A stretch of DNA of 34,206 nt from an uncultured Bacteroides sp. (GCA_900546645.1 URDR01000025.1:1-34206), one strand, 5' to 3'. Positions 24,837-33,744 are shown, numbered from the stretch's first letter. Translations and numbers: made by a program. Notes: a model not told the origin generated them from the letters alone.

Positions 24837-27695
24837 TTACCCATTATCGTCCCCTTTTTGATTCAAATCCTTCCCTTCTGCAATCGATTTTTTGTGATAT
24901 TCGCTAGGAGTCACCCCAAATTCCTCCTTAAAACATGCGGTAAAATGCTTCCGGTTGAAATATCCTAAGGTCAAAGCAACTTCGCTGACTGTTTGGTTCG
25001 GACCTTCTAAGAGGCGGCGGGCATGTTGCATTTTAATGTGATGAATAAACTCAAGAGGAGTGCGTCCTGTCAAGGCTTTCAGCTTTCGGGTAAGGGTGGA
25101 GCGTGATACGCCTACTCCCGCGGCGAGACGATTGACATCGAAGTCGGGTTCTTCCAGATTCTGTTCGATGGTTTGAGTTGCCTTTTGTAATAAAAGTTTA
25201 TTAAGAGTAGAGTATTCAGAGTCGGGAGCGTTGTTTTCATTGTTGCAAAAGCTGGAGGCGGTAAGGTAGTTGCGCATCTTTATCAGTTCTTCACTGTCGG
25301 CATACAGTTCTTCGTTTTTGCGGTTGATTCTCCGTATATAAATCCAGATGCTGCAGGCAATGAGTCCGGCTCCCAGAATGATATAAAAGAAAATGGCCCA
25401 TCGTGTTTCGTAGAAAGCGGGTAGTCGCTTAATGTTTAACCGGGTAATTTGATTGCTCCATATTCCATAGTTATCCGTAGCTTTTACTTCAAAAGTATAA
25501 TTTCCTTTAGGAAGATGTTTGTAAATAGCCGTATTATCTCCGTCTGTTGTGTAATTCCACTGCTCTTCAAGTCCTAACAGACGATATGCATATCGTATTT
25601 TTTGCGCATTCAGATAGTTGAGCGAAGAGAAGAAAAGTTGCAAGTCGTATTCATCGGGTTGAAGAATAAGTTGTTTATACTCTTGATTCATCTCTTTTCC
25701 CATGATATAAATCTTGGTAATTAAGGTTTGAGCTTCTCCGCTTTTCCGGTCCAATTGACCGGAAGGAGTTACGGCACAAATACCGGGAATGCCTCCGAAA
25801 TAGAGTTTTCTGTCATGTCCTTCGCAAAGTGCCGTTGGGATAAACCTTCGTAATTTCAGTGATCCATCTGTGGTGAGATAAGTGGAAAAAGAGTGATTGT
25901 TTGGATTGTATTCAATGATTTTCTGGTTCATACCAATCCACAGATGTCCATAAGCGTCTGTGGCAAGTTGATTGATGATATCTCCGTTTAATCCGCACAG
26001 CTGAGTATGATTGGTCAGTTTTCCGGAAAAAGGAGTGAAGGCATAAACGCCTCCTTCTTGTGTACCCATCCACAATGTTTCATTGTCATCAATAGCCAGG
26101 CAAGTAACCGAAGACGGAGACGTCAGATGAGTGTATTTCCCGTCACGTGTAACTCGGTAAACTCCTTTATTTAAGGTGCTCACATAAATAACCCCGTTTT
26201 TATCTTCCTTGATAGCTGAAACCGTTCCTAAGGTATCACAAACTGTTTTACAATCTCCATCTTTGATATGATATGCATGTAGCCCCCTGTGAGTACCTAT
26301 CCAAAGCGTACCTTGTGTGTCTTCGTAAGTTTGAGTGAATGGCGTATTATACTTTGCATCGTTTAATTTGACCATGCGTTTCAAATAGATTTGCATCCCT
26401 TTTCTAGAAAGCTCGTAGGCAAAGTTCTGGTTTTCGGGAATCACCCAGACGTTTCCTTCTCGCCGGGAACTGCTTATTTGTTTGACAGAATGTAAAGCCA
26501 AAGACGCCAGATGAGAGAAGTCAGAGAACAAGGACATTCTATCTCTGTCTAAGTCATATAGTCCTAATCCGGTACGCTCCTGTGAAATCCAGAAGATATG
26601 TTCTCCTGCGTCACATAAAGCCATGATGGCAGGCTGGAAATTAGTATGCAGCTTTAAGGCTGGCAGATTATATTCTTTGGGAGCATCTTCTACGAAATGA
26701 ATCATAAAGCTTTCCCGGTCGAATGAAGCAACCCATAAAGCTCCGTTTTTATCCTTGAATATTTCGTTGAGCATACGTCCCGAAGGTGGCAACTGAAAAT
26801 CGGCTTGCTGCAGCTGCTTGGTCTTTTCATTATATTTCATAGCAATTAAGTCGCTTCGGGTTGTCATCCATAACCACCCCTCCGTATCGTCTTGTGCCAG
26901 GTAGAGTACGTTTCCTTCTTTTTCTCCCATGGAGTTTACGGGGAGCGGTGAATACGTGAAAAGAGAATCGCGTGTGGCAGATGGGTTAAACAGTACAACT
27001 CCATCTGATTCGGTTCCTATCCAGAAATAATCATGCGCACGGTCTTGTATAATATAAGTCAAGTTCTTTCGGGCAGGAGCTTTAGCATAAAGAAAGAAGT
27101 TGTCTTTTTTCTTGTCATAACGCAATATATCGCCTCGCTTGACGGTTATGAAGATTTCTTTTTGTCTGCTTTCGCAGAAACCAGTCATCCAAGAGGACTT
27201 TTGATTATAATCGTAAAGCGGATAGCTTTGTTGAAATAAACCCTCCGAGTTGTATCGGATGAGAGCGTTTCCGGCAGTAATCCACATCATTCCGTCGGAG
27301 GTGCGTCGGATATGGCTGATAAATAAAGTTCCTAATCTTTTCGGGTCTAACGGAGTGATTTGTCCGTCTTGTTTGTTGAGAATATATGCTCCTTGGTCAC
27401 ATCCGAACCAAATTCTTCCTTTTGCATCCTCGGCAATACTCTGTATGATGTTGTTTTCCATAATTTTTTCTGCATTGATGTCTGAACGGAAGACACGCAA
27501 ACGATAACCGTCGTCTTGACAAAGACCGTTGACTGTACCATACCACATGTAGCCTTGACTGTCTTGGAAGATACGATGAATCGCACTCACAGGAAGTTGG
27601 GGAAGTGTGAGAATTGGAGTTACCTTTACGGTTCGTGCAGGAAACAGATAAAAGCTTTGCAGGAATAATATGAGAAATACTATTAGTTTTTTCAT
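24837..27695 (-). CDS. Membrane-anchored propeller/AraC transcription regulator without kinase domains
   Basis: The start is placed at the ATG at 27695, giving 952 residues. The longer frame begins upstream of the promoter, and the signal sequence MKKLIVFLILFLQSFYLFPA starts here. Two-component-type beta-propeller repeats (for example IFQDSQGYMWYGTVNGL) fill the periplasmic part. A Y_Y_Y domain (YAYRLLGLEEQWNYT, then GNYTFEVKATDN) follows. One membrane segment lies near 766-787, then a short linker and an AraC-type DNA-binding domain near 850-935 (NRLAAGVGVSRSTLTRKLK; ALTLGYFNRKHFTACFKEEF). Unlike hybrid two-component systems, there is no histidine kinase or receiver. It probably senses a sugar in the periplasm and directly controls nearby genes, most likely the GH31 gene downstream. 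Confidence 0.92.
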   Translation of the reverse strand: MKKLIVFLILFLQSFYLFPARTVKVTPILTLPQLPVSAIHRIFQDSQGYMWYGTVNGLCQDDGYRLRVFRSDINAEKIMENNIIQSIAEDAKGRIWFGCDQGAYILNKQDGQITPLDPKRLGTLFISHIRRTSDGMMWITAGNALIRYNSEGLFQQSYPLYDYNQKSSWMTGFCESRQKEIFITVKRGDILRYDKKKDNFFLYAKAPARKNLTYIIQDRAHDYFWIGTESDGVVLFNPSATRDSLFTYSPLPVNSMGEKEGNVLYLAQDDTEGWLWMTTRSDLIAMKYNEKTKQLQQADFQLPPSGRMLNEIFKDKNGALWVASFDRESFMIHFVEDAPKEYNLPALKLHTNFQPAIMALCDAGEHIFWISQERTGLGLYDLDRDRMSLFSDFSHLASLALHSVKQISSSRREGNVWVIPENQNFAYELSRKGMQIYLKRMVKLNDAKYNTPFTQTYEDTQGTLWIGTHRGLHAYHIKDGDCKTVCDTLGTVSAIKEDKNGVIYVSTLNKGVYRVTRDGKYTHLTSPSSVTCLAIDDNETLWMGTQEGGVYAFTPFSGKLTNHTQLCGLNGDIINQLATDAYGHLWIGMNQKIIEYNPNNHSFSTYLTTDGSLKLRRFIPTALCEGHDRKLYFGGIPGICAVTPSGQLDRKSGEAQTLITKIYIMGKEMNQEYKQLILQPDEYDLQLFFSSLNYLNAQKIRYAYRLLGLEEQWNYTTDGDNTAIYKHLPKGNYTFEVKATDNYGIWSNQITRLNIKRLPAFYETRWAIFFYIILGAGLIACSIWIYIRRINRKNEELYADSEELIKMRNYLTASSFCNNENNAPDSEYSTLNKLLLQKATQTIEQNLEEPDFDVNRLAAGVGVSRSTLTRKLKALTGRTPLEFIHHIKMQHARRLLEGPNQTVSEVALTLGYFNRKHFTACFKEEFGVTPSEYHKKSIAEGKDLNQKGDDNG

Positions 27696-27755
27696 GAGAG
27701 TATATAGGCTGTTCTTATATGCTTTTCTTGTATTGTTAAGGGTTTTCTTCTTTTG

Positions 27756-27786
27756 CAAAGATACTTTTGTTTTTGGATACAGCAAA
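27756..27786 (-). promoter_or_regulatory. Promoter of the propeller/AraC regulator gene
   Basis: On the minus strand, TTTG (27783-27786) and TATCTTTG (27756-27763) are 19 bases apart, a good Bacteroides promoter. Transcription from about 27749 gives a 54-base leader to the ATG at 27695 and rules out the longer frame starting at 27821. Confidence 0.72.
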
Positions 27787-27852
27787 AAACAAAGAAAGGC
27801 TGATGGTGAAAAATTAAACAAAATGCAGGTGATTTATCTTATTCTTGAAAAC

Positions 27853-27933
27853 AAAAAGCAGAAATACAGTAGCCTTTTTGTTTGCCTGTTTGCATCGGAA
27901 CAAACCAGTTGGCTTCCGCATTTCTGCTTTTTT
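27853..27933. terminator. Terminator downstream of the DnaJ gene
   Basis: AAAAAGCAGAAAT (27853-27865) pairs with ATTTCTGCTTTTTT (27920-27933). The stem extends through AGCC/GGCT, and the long loop holds a further small hairpin (GTTTG/CAAAC). On the minus strand it ends in TTTTTG, so it can stop transcription from the DnaJ gene. Confidence 0.7.
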
Positions 27934-27956
27934 AAGTTTCTCCCTTACGGGTACTT

Positions 27957-28880
27957 TTAAGCTTCTTTTAACTGTCTTAGTAAAGTACGCTGTTTCTCTG
28001 ACAGATTGACAGGTATTGTCACGTTGTACGTCACGATTAAGTCGCCAAAGCTGCCTTCCTGTTTGTATATAGGGAATCCCTTTCCTTTCAGACGGACCTT
28101 TGTACCGTTTTGTGTACCAGGACGTACCTTTAATTTTACTTTTCCGTTTAAGGTATTTACGGTAATCTCTCCTCCTAAAATAGCAGTATACATATCAATG
28201 GAGATGTTCGTTGACAAATCATTGCCTGTTCGTTTGAATTCAGGATCATCAGGAATTACAAAGGTGATATACAAGTCGCCTTTCGGTTCTCCGTTTGCTC
28301 CACTGCCGCCATGTCCTTTCAGTTTGATTACCTGTCCGTTTTCCACGCCAGCAGGAATCGTAATACGAAGCGTTTCTCCATTTATGCTGAAGGTCTGCTT
28401 GTGTGTTGTTGCTGCATCACGAAGTGAGAGTTGAAGCTGTGCCTCTATGTCTTGTCCGCGGAAAGCCCTTTGCCTTTCTCCGCTTTCGCGATGACCGAAT
28501 AACTCTTCAAAAAAGTCAGAAAAGCCGCTTGCATGTTTGCCGAATCCATGTAAGTCCTCACCGAAGTTTCCGGTGAAATGGGCTCCATCGGTTGAATACC
28601 AATACTCGCCTTGCTGTTTGCTGTTTGCCTGACGCTGTGCTTCAAATTCGTCGGCATGTTTCCAATGTTCCCCGTATGCATCATATTTCTTCCGCTTGTC
28701 CGGGTCGCTCAATACCTCATTGGCCTCATTTACCTCTTGAAATTTATCCTTGGCCGAAGGGTCGTTAGGATTTAAGTCCGGGTGGTATTTTCGGGCCAAC
28801 TTACGGTATGCTTTTTTGATTTCATCCTGTGTGGCGCTTTTTTCAACCCCAAGAATTTTGTAATAGTCTATGTAAGCCAT
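27957..28880 (-). CDS. DnaJ-class co-chaperone, CbpA type
   Basis: A 307-residue J-domain protein. The J domain fills residues 1-70 with H33-P34-D35 (KYHPDLN), the contact that stimulates DnaK ATPase. A glycine/phenylalanine-rich linker follows (GFGKHASGFSDFFEELFG). Two C-terminal substrate-binding beta domains complete it, with signatures TIPAGVENGQVIKLKGHG and VRPGTQNGTKVRLKGKG. The four-repeat zinc finger of true DnaJ is missing, as in CbpA. In other bacteria CbpA binds curved DNA and helps DnaK under stress. A CbpM-type modulator partner is not encoded directly downstream. It is transcribed alone, divergent from a 5'-nucleotidase gene. No clean promoter box was found for it. Confidence 0.92.
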   Translation of the reverse strand: MAYIDYYKILGVEKSATQDEIKKAYRKLARKYHPDLNPNDPSAKDKFQEVNEANEVLSDPDKRKKYDAYGEHWKHADEFEAQRQANSKQQGEYWYSTDGAHFTGNFGEDLHGFGKHASGFSDFFEELFGHRESGERQRAFRGQDIEAQLQLSLRDAATTHKQTFSINGETLRITIPAGVENGQVIKLKGHGGSGANGEPKGDLYITFVIPDDPEFKRTGNDLSTNISIDMYTAILGGEITVNTLNGKVKLKVRPGTQNGTKVRLKGKGFPIYKQEGSFGDLIVTYNVTIPVNLSEKQRTLLRQLKEA

Positions 28881-28955
28881 ATTGTCTGTTAGTTTAATTT
28901 ACCTCTTGAAAAGCAAATAGTATGCCACTTGTTACATAATAAGAGAAGCAAATAA

Positions 28956-28980
28956 GCGAGTTGACAAGGTTTTAAGAAAG
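28956..28980. repeat. Second copy of the dispersed 25-bp repeat
   Basis: GCGAGTTGACAAGGTTTTAAGAAAG resembles 22056-22080 at about 19 of 25 positions. It lies in the divergent gap between the DnaJ and 5'-nucleotidase genes, upstream of the latter's promoter. Confidence 0.45.
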
Positions 28981-29001
28981 ACAGATAGCTCCTGTATTGA
29001 C

Positions 29002-29032
29002 TTGCACAAATCGGGAACTTTCATTATCTTTG
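29002..29032 (+). promoter_or_regulatory. Promoter of the nucleotidase/HxH protein/receptor unit
   Basis: TTG (29002-29004) and TATCTTTG (29025-29032) are 20 bases apart, matching the Bacteroides consensus. Transcription should begin near 29039, about 22 bases before the ATG at 29061. Confidence 0.75.
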
Positions 29033-29060
29033 CCGGAAATTAATAAAACGATAATCCGCA

Positions 29061-30803
29061 ATGAAAGTGCCGAATTATGTTCTTTTCCTTATACTGCCAT
29101 TCTGTATGTTTATGATGCAGTCGTGTATGTCTTCTGTTGAGAAAGAGGTTACTTTGAAGTTTGTAGAGACAACCGATGTTCATGGATGCTATTTCCCTTA
29201 TGATTTTATTCGCCAGAAACCGACAGGCGGGAGTTTAGCCAGAGTGAGTTCTTATGTGAAAGAGCTACGGAAAACATGGGGCGACCGTTTGCTGTTAGTT
29301 GATAACGGAGACATTCTTCAAGGTCAGCCCGTGGCTTATTACTATAATTATATCGATACAGCTTCAGTGCATGTAAATGCTGAGATGCTGAACTACATGA
29401 AATATGATGCAGCCACGGTGGGTAATCATGACATAGAAGCGGGACATGCGGTTTACGACCGTTGGGCAGATCAGTGTAAGTTTCCTGTTTTGGGTGCCAA
29501 TGTCATTGATACTTTAACCGGTAAGCCTTATTTTGAGCCCTATAAAGTATTTGAGCGTGAAGGTGTAAAAGTTGCAGTGCTTGGCATGATAACTCCTGCC
29601 ATTCCATCTTGGCTTCCGGAAAAGCTCTGGAGCGGTCTTCGTTTTGAGGATATGGAGGCATGTGCCCGCAAATGGGTAGAGGTAATCCGTAAAGAAGAAC
29701 AGCCGGATGTGTTGGTCGGACTGTTTCATGCCGGACCGGAAGGTAATGAATTAGACGGAGTGATAGAAAACGGCTCTGCAGAGGTGGCGAAGAATGTGCC
29801 CGGATTCGATGTGATTTTTATGGGACATGATCATCGTCGCTGTAATGAAAAGATTGTTAATGTAGAAGGCGATTCTGTCTTGTTGATAGATCCGGCTAAT
29901 AGAGCACTGACAGTGGCAGAGGTAACCTTGAATGTTGTAAAGAAAGGCAGCAAGGTGATACGTAAGTCGGTAGAAGGGAAATTGGCCGATGTGAATGAAT
30001 GTCCCGTAGATGAGGATTTTATGACTACTTTTGCCTCACATTATGAGGCGACTAAAGCTTTTGTTTCGCGCAAGATAGGAAGTATAGACCGTACGATTTC
30101 TACGCGCGATGCTTATTTCGGCTCTTCAGCCTTTATTGACTTGATTCATCAACTGCAGTTAGATATTACCGGAGCAGATATCTCTTTCTGTGCTCCTTTG
30201 TCATTTGATTCTGAGATTAAAAAGGGTGACATTTATATGAGCGATATGTTTAATTTGTATAAGTATGAAAACATGCTTTATACAATGGAACTGACAGGTC
30301 GTGAAATAAAAAACTTTTTGGAAATGTCGTATGCCATTTGGACCAATCAGATGAAGACTGCCGGTGATCATCTTTTACTTTTGAATGAGAAAGATAATGG
30401 TTTCGGCTTATTTAAAAATCCTAGTTTTAACTTTGATTCGGCAGCAGGTATTATTTATACGGTAGATGTAACCAAGCCGCAAGGAGAGAAGATTGACGTT
30501 CAATGTATGGCAGACGGGCGTCCGTTTGAATTTGACAAGATGTATCGTGTTGCGGTAAATTCTTATCGGGGCAACGGAGGGGGCGACCTGCTTACCAAAG
30601 GAGCTGGCATTCCTAAGCAGGAATTAGCCAAGCGAATTGTTTTTGCAACCGATAAAGACCTGCGCTATTACCTAATGAAGCGGATTGAAGAAGTGAAGGT
30701 CTTGCATCCAGAACCGCTTAATCAATGGAAATTCATTCCGGAGACATGGACTGTTCCGGCAGTGAAACGTGATTATAAGCTTTTGTTTGAAAAGCGTAAA
30801 TAA
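29061..30803 (+). CDS. 5'-nucleotidase/metallophosphatase lipoprotein
   Basis: A two-domain enzyme of 580 residues. The signal peptide ends in a lipobox-like MMQSC, making C22 the likely lipidated residue, so the protein should be anchored in a membrane facing the periplasm or the cell surface. The metallophosphatase domain shows its metal ligands: D39 and H41 (TDVHG), D84 (DNGD), N122-H123-D124 (GNHD) and GHDHRR. The 5'-nucleotidase C-terminal domain follows, with YRVAVNSYRGNGGGDLL near its end. Members remove phosphate from nucleotides, sugar nucleotides or cyclic phosphates outside the cytoplasm. It has its own promoter. The next gene starts 14 bases after its stop, so phosphate scavenging may be tied to the receptor downstream; this is an inference. 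Confidence 0.92.
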   Translation: MKVPNYVLFLILPFCMFMMQSCMSSVEKEVTLKFVETTDVHGCYFPYDFIRQKPTGGSLARVSSYVKELRKTWGDRLLLVDNGDILQGQPVAYYYNYIDTASVHVNAEMLNYMKYDAATVGNHDIEAGHAVYDRWADQCKFPVLGANVIDTLTGKPYFEPYKVFEREGVKVAVLGMITPAIPSWLPEKLWSGLRFEDMEACARKWVEVIRKEEQPDVLVGLFHAGPEGNELDGVIENGSAEVAKNVPGFDVIFMGHDHRRCNEKIVNVEGDSVLLIDPANRALTVAEVTLNVVKKGSKVIRKSVEGKLADVNECPVDEDFMTTFASHYEATKAFVSRKIGSIDRTISTRDAYFGSSAFIDLIHQLQLDITGADISFCAPLSFDSEIKKGDIYMSDMFNLYKYENMLYTMELTGREIKNFLEMSYAIWTNQMKTAGDHLLLLNEKDNGFGLFKNPSFNFDSAAGIIYTVDVTKPQGEKIDVQCMADGRPFEFDKMYRVAVNSYRGNGGGDLLTKGAGIPKQELAKRIVFATDKDLRYYLMKRIEEVKVLHPEPLNQWKFIPETWTVPAVKRDYKLLFEKRK

Positions 30804-30817
30804 TCTGTATTCTGTTT

Positions 30818-31171
30818 ATGCAGTGTGTAACGAGAGCAAATAAAATTAGAGTAGGGGCAGCAGCTTTGTTGACCTTGTTCATGGCATATTATGCTGTAAT
30901 CGCATTTTATACCCATGTACACTGGATTGACGGAGTGGCGCAAGTTCATGCCCATCCGTTTTCTTGTCAGCATACACACTCGTCAGGAGAGGCTTTCGTT
31001 TTACATCAACTCAGTGATGTTACCTCTCTTTTATCGGATGGAAATATATCCGATAAGCCTTATTTCTTTATATTTTATTCTTTACTTTATAGTTTAAATA
31101 CTTTTCATACCCTAGCTCAGCATACGGTGTGCGTGTGCTTACGGGCTCCTCCTGTTTCTCTTTTTGTCTGA
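30818..31171 (+). CDS. Small membrane protein with three HxH motifs
   Basis: A 117-residue protein with one N-terminal hydrophobic segment (about 13-31) followed by a histidine-rich stretch: H33-V-H35, H44-A-H46 and H52-T-H54, plus H63 and C50. A second, weaker hydrophobic stretch lies near 82-95, and the tail ends LRAPPVSLFV. I recognise this as the type of small His-rich protein found just upstream of TonB-dependent receptors in Bacteroidetes, but no function is established. The repeated HxH spacing suggests metal binding. It lies 14 bases after the nucleotidase stop and about 280 bases before the receptor, so it probably shares their transcript. Treat the coding call as likely, not proven. 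Confidence 0.7.
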   Translation: MQCVTRANKIRVGAAALLTLFMAYYAVIAFYTHVHWIDGVAQVHAHPFSCQHTHSSGEAFVLHQLSDVTSLLSDGNISDKPYFFIFYSLLYSLNTFHTLAQHTVCVCLRAPPVSLFV

Positions 31172-31371
31172 AAATCAGCTTTCTTTTTTGCTGCGTTTCC
31201 GTTCGGCACGAGATGTCTGTTGCCGGATGGCTGTGCTTATCTATGTCTGTAAGTCAGTTGAAGTGTAATTACTGGCAGGCCTACATGGAGGTACGGGTCA
31301 TAAAGGATATTGCAGCAGAAGAAACAAACTTATTATCCTAATGGCGCATGAAGATAAAATACATCTCAAAA

Positions 31372-31390
31372 CCTGAATCGAAAATTCAGG
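31372..31390 (+). other. Hairpin in the receptor leader
   Basis: CCTGAAT-CGAAA-ATTCAGG is a perfect 7-bp stem with a five-base loop, 59 bases before the receptor ATG and without a T tract. The rest of the 278-base gap (31172-31449) shows no promoter consensus, and no cobalamin, FMN or TPP riboswitch signature was recognised. Confidence 0.4.
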
Positions 31391-31449
31391 CGATTGAGGT
31401 CACTTCTTTATGCCTAATCGTATTATGTTATAAAAAAGATAAAAAGAGA

Positions 31450-33744
31450 ATGAAAAAATATATTTTGATTTTAATGGGGATACTGTGTGTAGTTGCAGGT
31501 ATGTCCAATACACCGGTAAAAGAAGGGAATGTCATTACCGGACATGTGATAGTAAAAGACTCAGAAGAAGACCTGCCTTATGCTACGGTGTTGATAGTAG
31601 AGACCGGAAATGGCACAGTGACCGATGCGGAAGGCTATTTCCGTTTCAAGGATATTCCGTCGGGAAAATATACGTTGCGTGTGCAGAGCATGGGCTATGC
31701 TACTCAGAGCAAGGAGGTAACAGTGAGTAATGACTTTACGGTTGACATGCATTTTGTGATGGAAGAAGAAACGATTGTAACCGATGAGGTGGTGGTTTCA
31801 GCAAACCGCAATGAGACAAGTCGTAAATTAGCTCCGGTTGTGGTTAATGTAATGAGCAACAAACTTTTTGAAATTGTAAATTCAAACGACTTAGCCAAGT
31901 CGCTGAACTATCAGTCGGGTTTGCGTGTGGAAAATAACTGTCAGAACTGCGGCTTCCCGCAAGTGCGTATTAACGGTTTGGAGGGGCCATATTCTCAGAT
32001 TCTGATAAACAGCCGTCCGGTGATGAGTGCATTATCTGGAGTCTACGGCTTGGAGCAGATACCAACCAATATGATAGAGCGCGTGGAAGTAGTCCGTGGA
32101 GGAGGCTCAGCTTTATTTGGAGCGAATGCTGTGGGAGGTACCATTAATATCATTACAAAAGACCCCGTAAGCAACTCCTTCCAAGTAGCTTCCACCATGT
32201 CAAACCTGAACGGAAAGGTATGGGAACAATACATGGGAGCCAACGCTTCTTTGGTATCATCAGACAACTCGTATGGAATAGCGGTTTATCAGTCATACCG
32301 AAATCGCAATCCTTACGATTCCGACGGAGATGGTTTCTCAGAATTGGGTAAGTTAAATATGAATACGTTCGGTTTACGTTCCTATTACCGTCCTACTCAG
32401 TTCAGCCGCATCAGCTTGGAGTATCATACCACGAATGAGTTCCGTCGCGGAGGAAACAAGTTCGACTTGCAACCCCATGAAACAGATATTACAGAGCAGA
32501 CCAAGCATATTATCAACAGCGGAGGTTTGACCTACGATGTCTTTTTCCGTGAGTACCGTCATAAACTCTCTCTCTACAGTTCAATTCAGCATACAGACCG
32601 TAACAGCTATTACGGCGCAGGAGGAGATGAGAATGCTTACGGAAAGACTAAAGACTTGACCGTGGTAGGAGGAGCCATGTATGTGGGAAATATGGATAAC
32701 TGCCTTTTTGCCCCGGCTACCTTTACCGGCGGATTGGAGTATAACTATAATTCGCTGCATGATGTGATGATGGGTTATCAGCGTGACTTGCGCCAAGACG
32801 TGAAGATTGCCAGCGGTTTTGCTCAAAATGAGTGGAAGATGGATTACTTTACCATTCTGGCGGGTTTCCGTTTAGACAAACATAATTTGGTAGACCATAT
32901 TGTCTTTAGTCCTCGTGTGAATATGCTCTGGAAGCCATCCGATAAACTTCAGGGACGACTAACCTGGTCTACGGGTTTCCGTGCACCGCAGGCTTACGAT
33001 GAAGACCTTCACGTGGCAGCCGTAGGCGGAGAGGCTATGATGATTAAAATGGCTGACGGACTGGAACCTGAGCGTTCAAACAGTTTTAGCGGTTCGATTG
33101 ACTGGACAGCTAATTTCGGGCATTTCCAGTCGAACTTGCTGATTGAAGGTTTCTATACAGCTCTGAATGATGTATTTTATCTGGAAGCATTGGGACAAGA
33201 TCCTGAGACTGGTGTATTGATACAAGAACGCCGTAACGGTAATGGAGCACGTGTATTTGGTGCGAATATCGACTATAAGATTGCCCATGGCCGTGAAGCA
33301 CAGTTGCAGCTTGGCTTTACCGTGCAGCGCAGCCGTTATACAGAAGCCTTGCGTTGGAGTGAAGATGCCAGTGTAGCACCCATCAAGCGGATGCCTCGAA
33401 CACCGAACTATTACGGTTATTTTACCTTCACTTCTGCTCCTTTGCGCAACTTTGACTTTTCTATCTCTGGAGTTTATACAGGCAAGATGATTGTGCCTCA
33501 CTTTGCAGGATATATTGAAAACGACCGCTTGGAAAAGACCCCCGACTTCATGGATTTTAACCTGAAGCTGAACTATACCTTTGTTTTGAATGATCATTTG
33601 AAGCTGCAGGTAAACGGTGGTGTACAAAATCTCTTCAATGCTTTTCAGAAGGATTTGGATAAGGGAATCGACCGTGACTCGAAGTATTTTTACGGACCTA
33701 CGCAGCCGAGAACTTATTTCATCGGAATCAAGTTCTTCAATTAA
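31450..33744 (+). CDS. TonB-dependent outer-membrane receptor
   Basis: The start is set at the ATG at 31450, where a signal peptide begins (MKKYILILMGILCVVAG); the open frame runs 34 codons further upstream without signal-like sequence. The 764-residue protein has an N-terminal carboxypeptidase-regulatory-like beta domain (GHVIVKDSEEDLPYATVLI, GKYTLRVQSMGYA), a probable TonB box region (TDEVVVSAN, about 111-119), a plug domain (RVEVVRGGGSALFGANAVGG) and a 22-strand-type barrel ending in YFIGIKFFN. The plug holds a Cys pair in NNCQNCGF (C164, C167). Its size and the absence of a SusD partner point to a metal, haem or cofactor transporter and not a glycan SusC. The HxH protein upstream fits metal uptake. 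The cargo is unknown. Confidence 0.93.
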   Translation: MKKYILILMGILCVVAGMSNTPVKEGNVITGHVIVKDSEEDLPYATVLIVETGNGTVTDAEGYFRFKDIPSGKYTLRVQSMGYATQSKEVTVSNDFTVDMHFVMEEETIVTDEVVVSANRNETSRKLAPVVVNVMSNKLFEIVNSNDLAKSLNYQSGLRVENNCQNCGFPQVRINGLEGPYSQILINSRPVMSALSGVYGLEQIPTNMIERVEVVRGGGSALFGANAVGGTINIITKDPVSNSFQVASTMSNLNGKVWEQYMGANASLVSSDNSYGIAVYQSYRNRNPYDSDGDGFSELGKLNMNTFGLRSYYRPTQFSRISLEYHTTNEFRRGGNKFDLQPHETDITEQTKHIINSGGLTYDVFFREYRHKLSLYSSIQHTDRNSYYGAGGDENAYGKTKDLTVVGGAMYVGNMDNCLFAPATFTGGLEYNYNSLHDVMMGYQRDLRQDVKIASGFAQNEWKMDYFTILAGFRLDKHNLVDHIVFSPRVNMLWKPSDKLQGRLTWSTGFRAPQAYDEDLHVAAVGGEAMMIKMADGLEPERSNSFSGSIDWTANFGHFQSNLLIEGFYTALNDVFYLEALGQDPETGVLIQERRNGNGARVFGANIDYKIAHGREAQLQLGFTVQRSRYTEALRWSEDASVAPIKRMPRTPNYYGYFTFTSAPLRNFDFSISGVYTGKMIVPHFAGYIENDRLEKTPDFMDFNLKLNYTFVLNDHLKLQVNGGVQNLFNAFQKDLDKGIDRDSKYFYGPTQPRTYFIGIKFFN

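Noticed and set aside
27696..27821. Upstream extension of the propeller/AraC regulator by 42 codons
   Set aside because: It would place the signal peptide inside the protein, and a good promoter at 27756-27786 lies within the extension.
31129..31341. Possible 70-codon gene between the HxH protein and the receptor
   Set aside because: It overlaps the end of the HxH protein gene, has a composition unlike a real protein and no recognisable feature.
31348..31449. Upstream extension of the TonB receptor by 34 codons
   Set aside because: The signal peptide begins at the ATG at 31450, and the hairpin at 31372-31390 lies in the extension.
31172..31449. Cobalamin riboswitch before the TonB receptor
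   Set aside because: No B12-box-like sequence or matching set of stems was found in the leader.
33076..33627. 183-codon minus-strand frame inside the receptor gene
   Set aside because: It is antisense to the beta-barrel coding region and has no recognisable feature.
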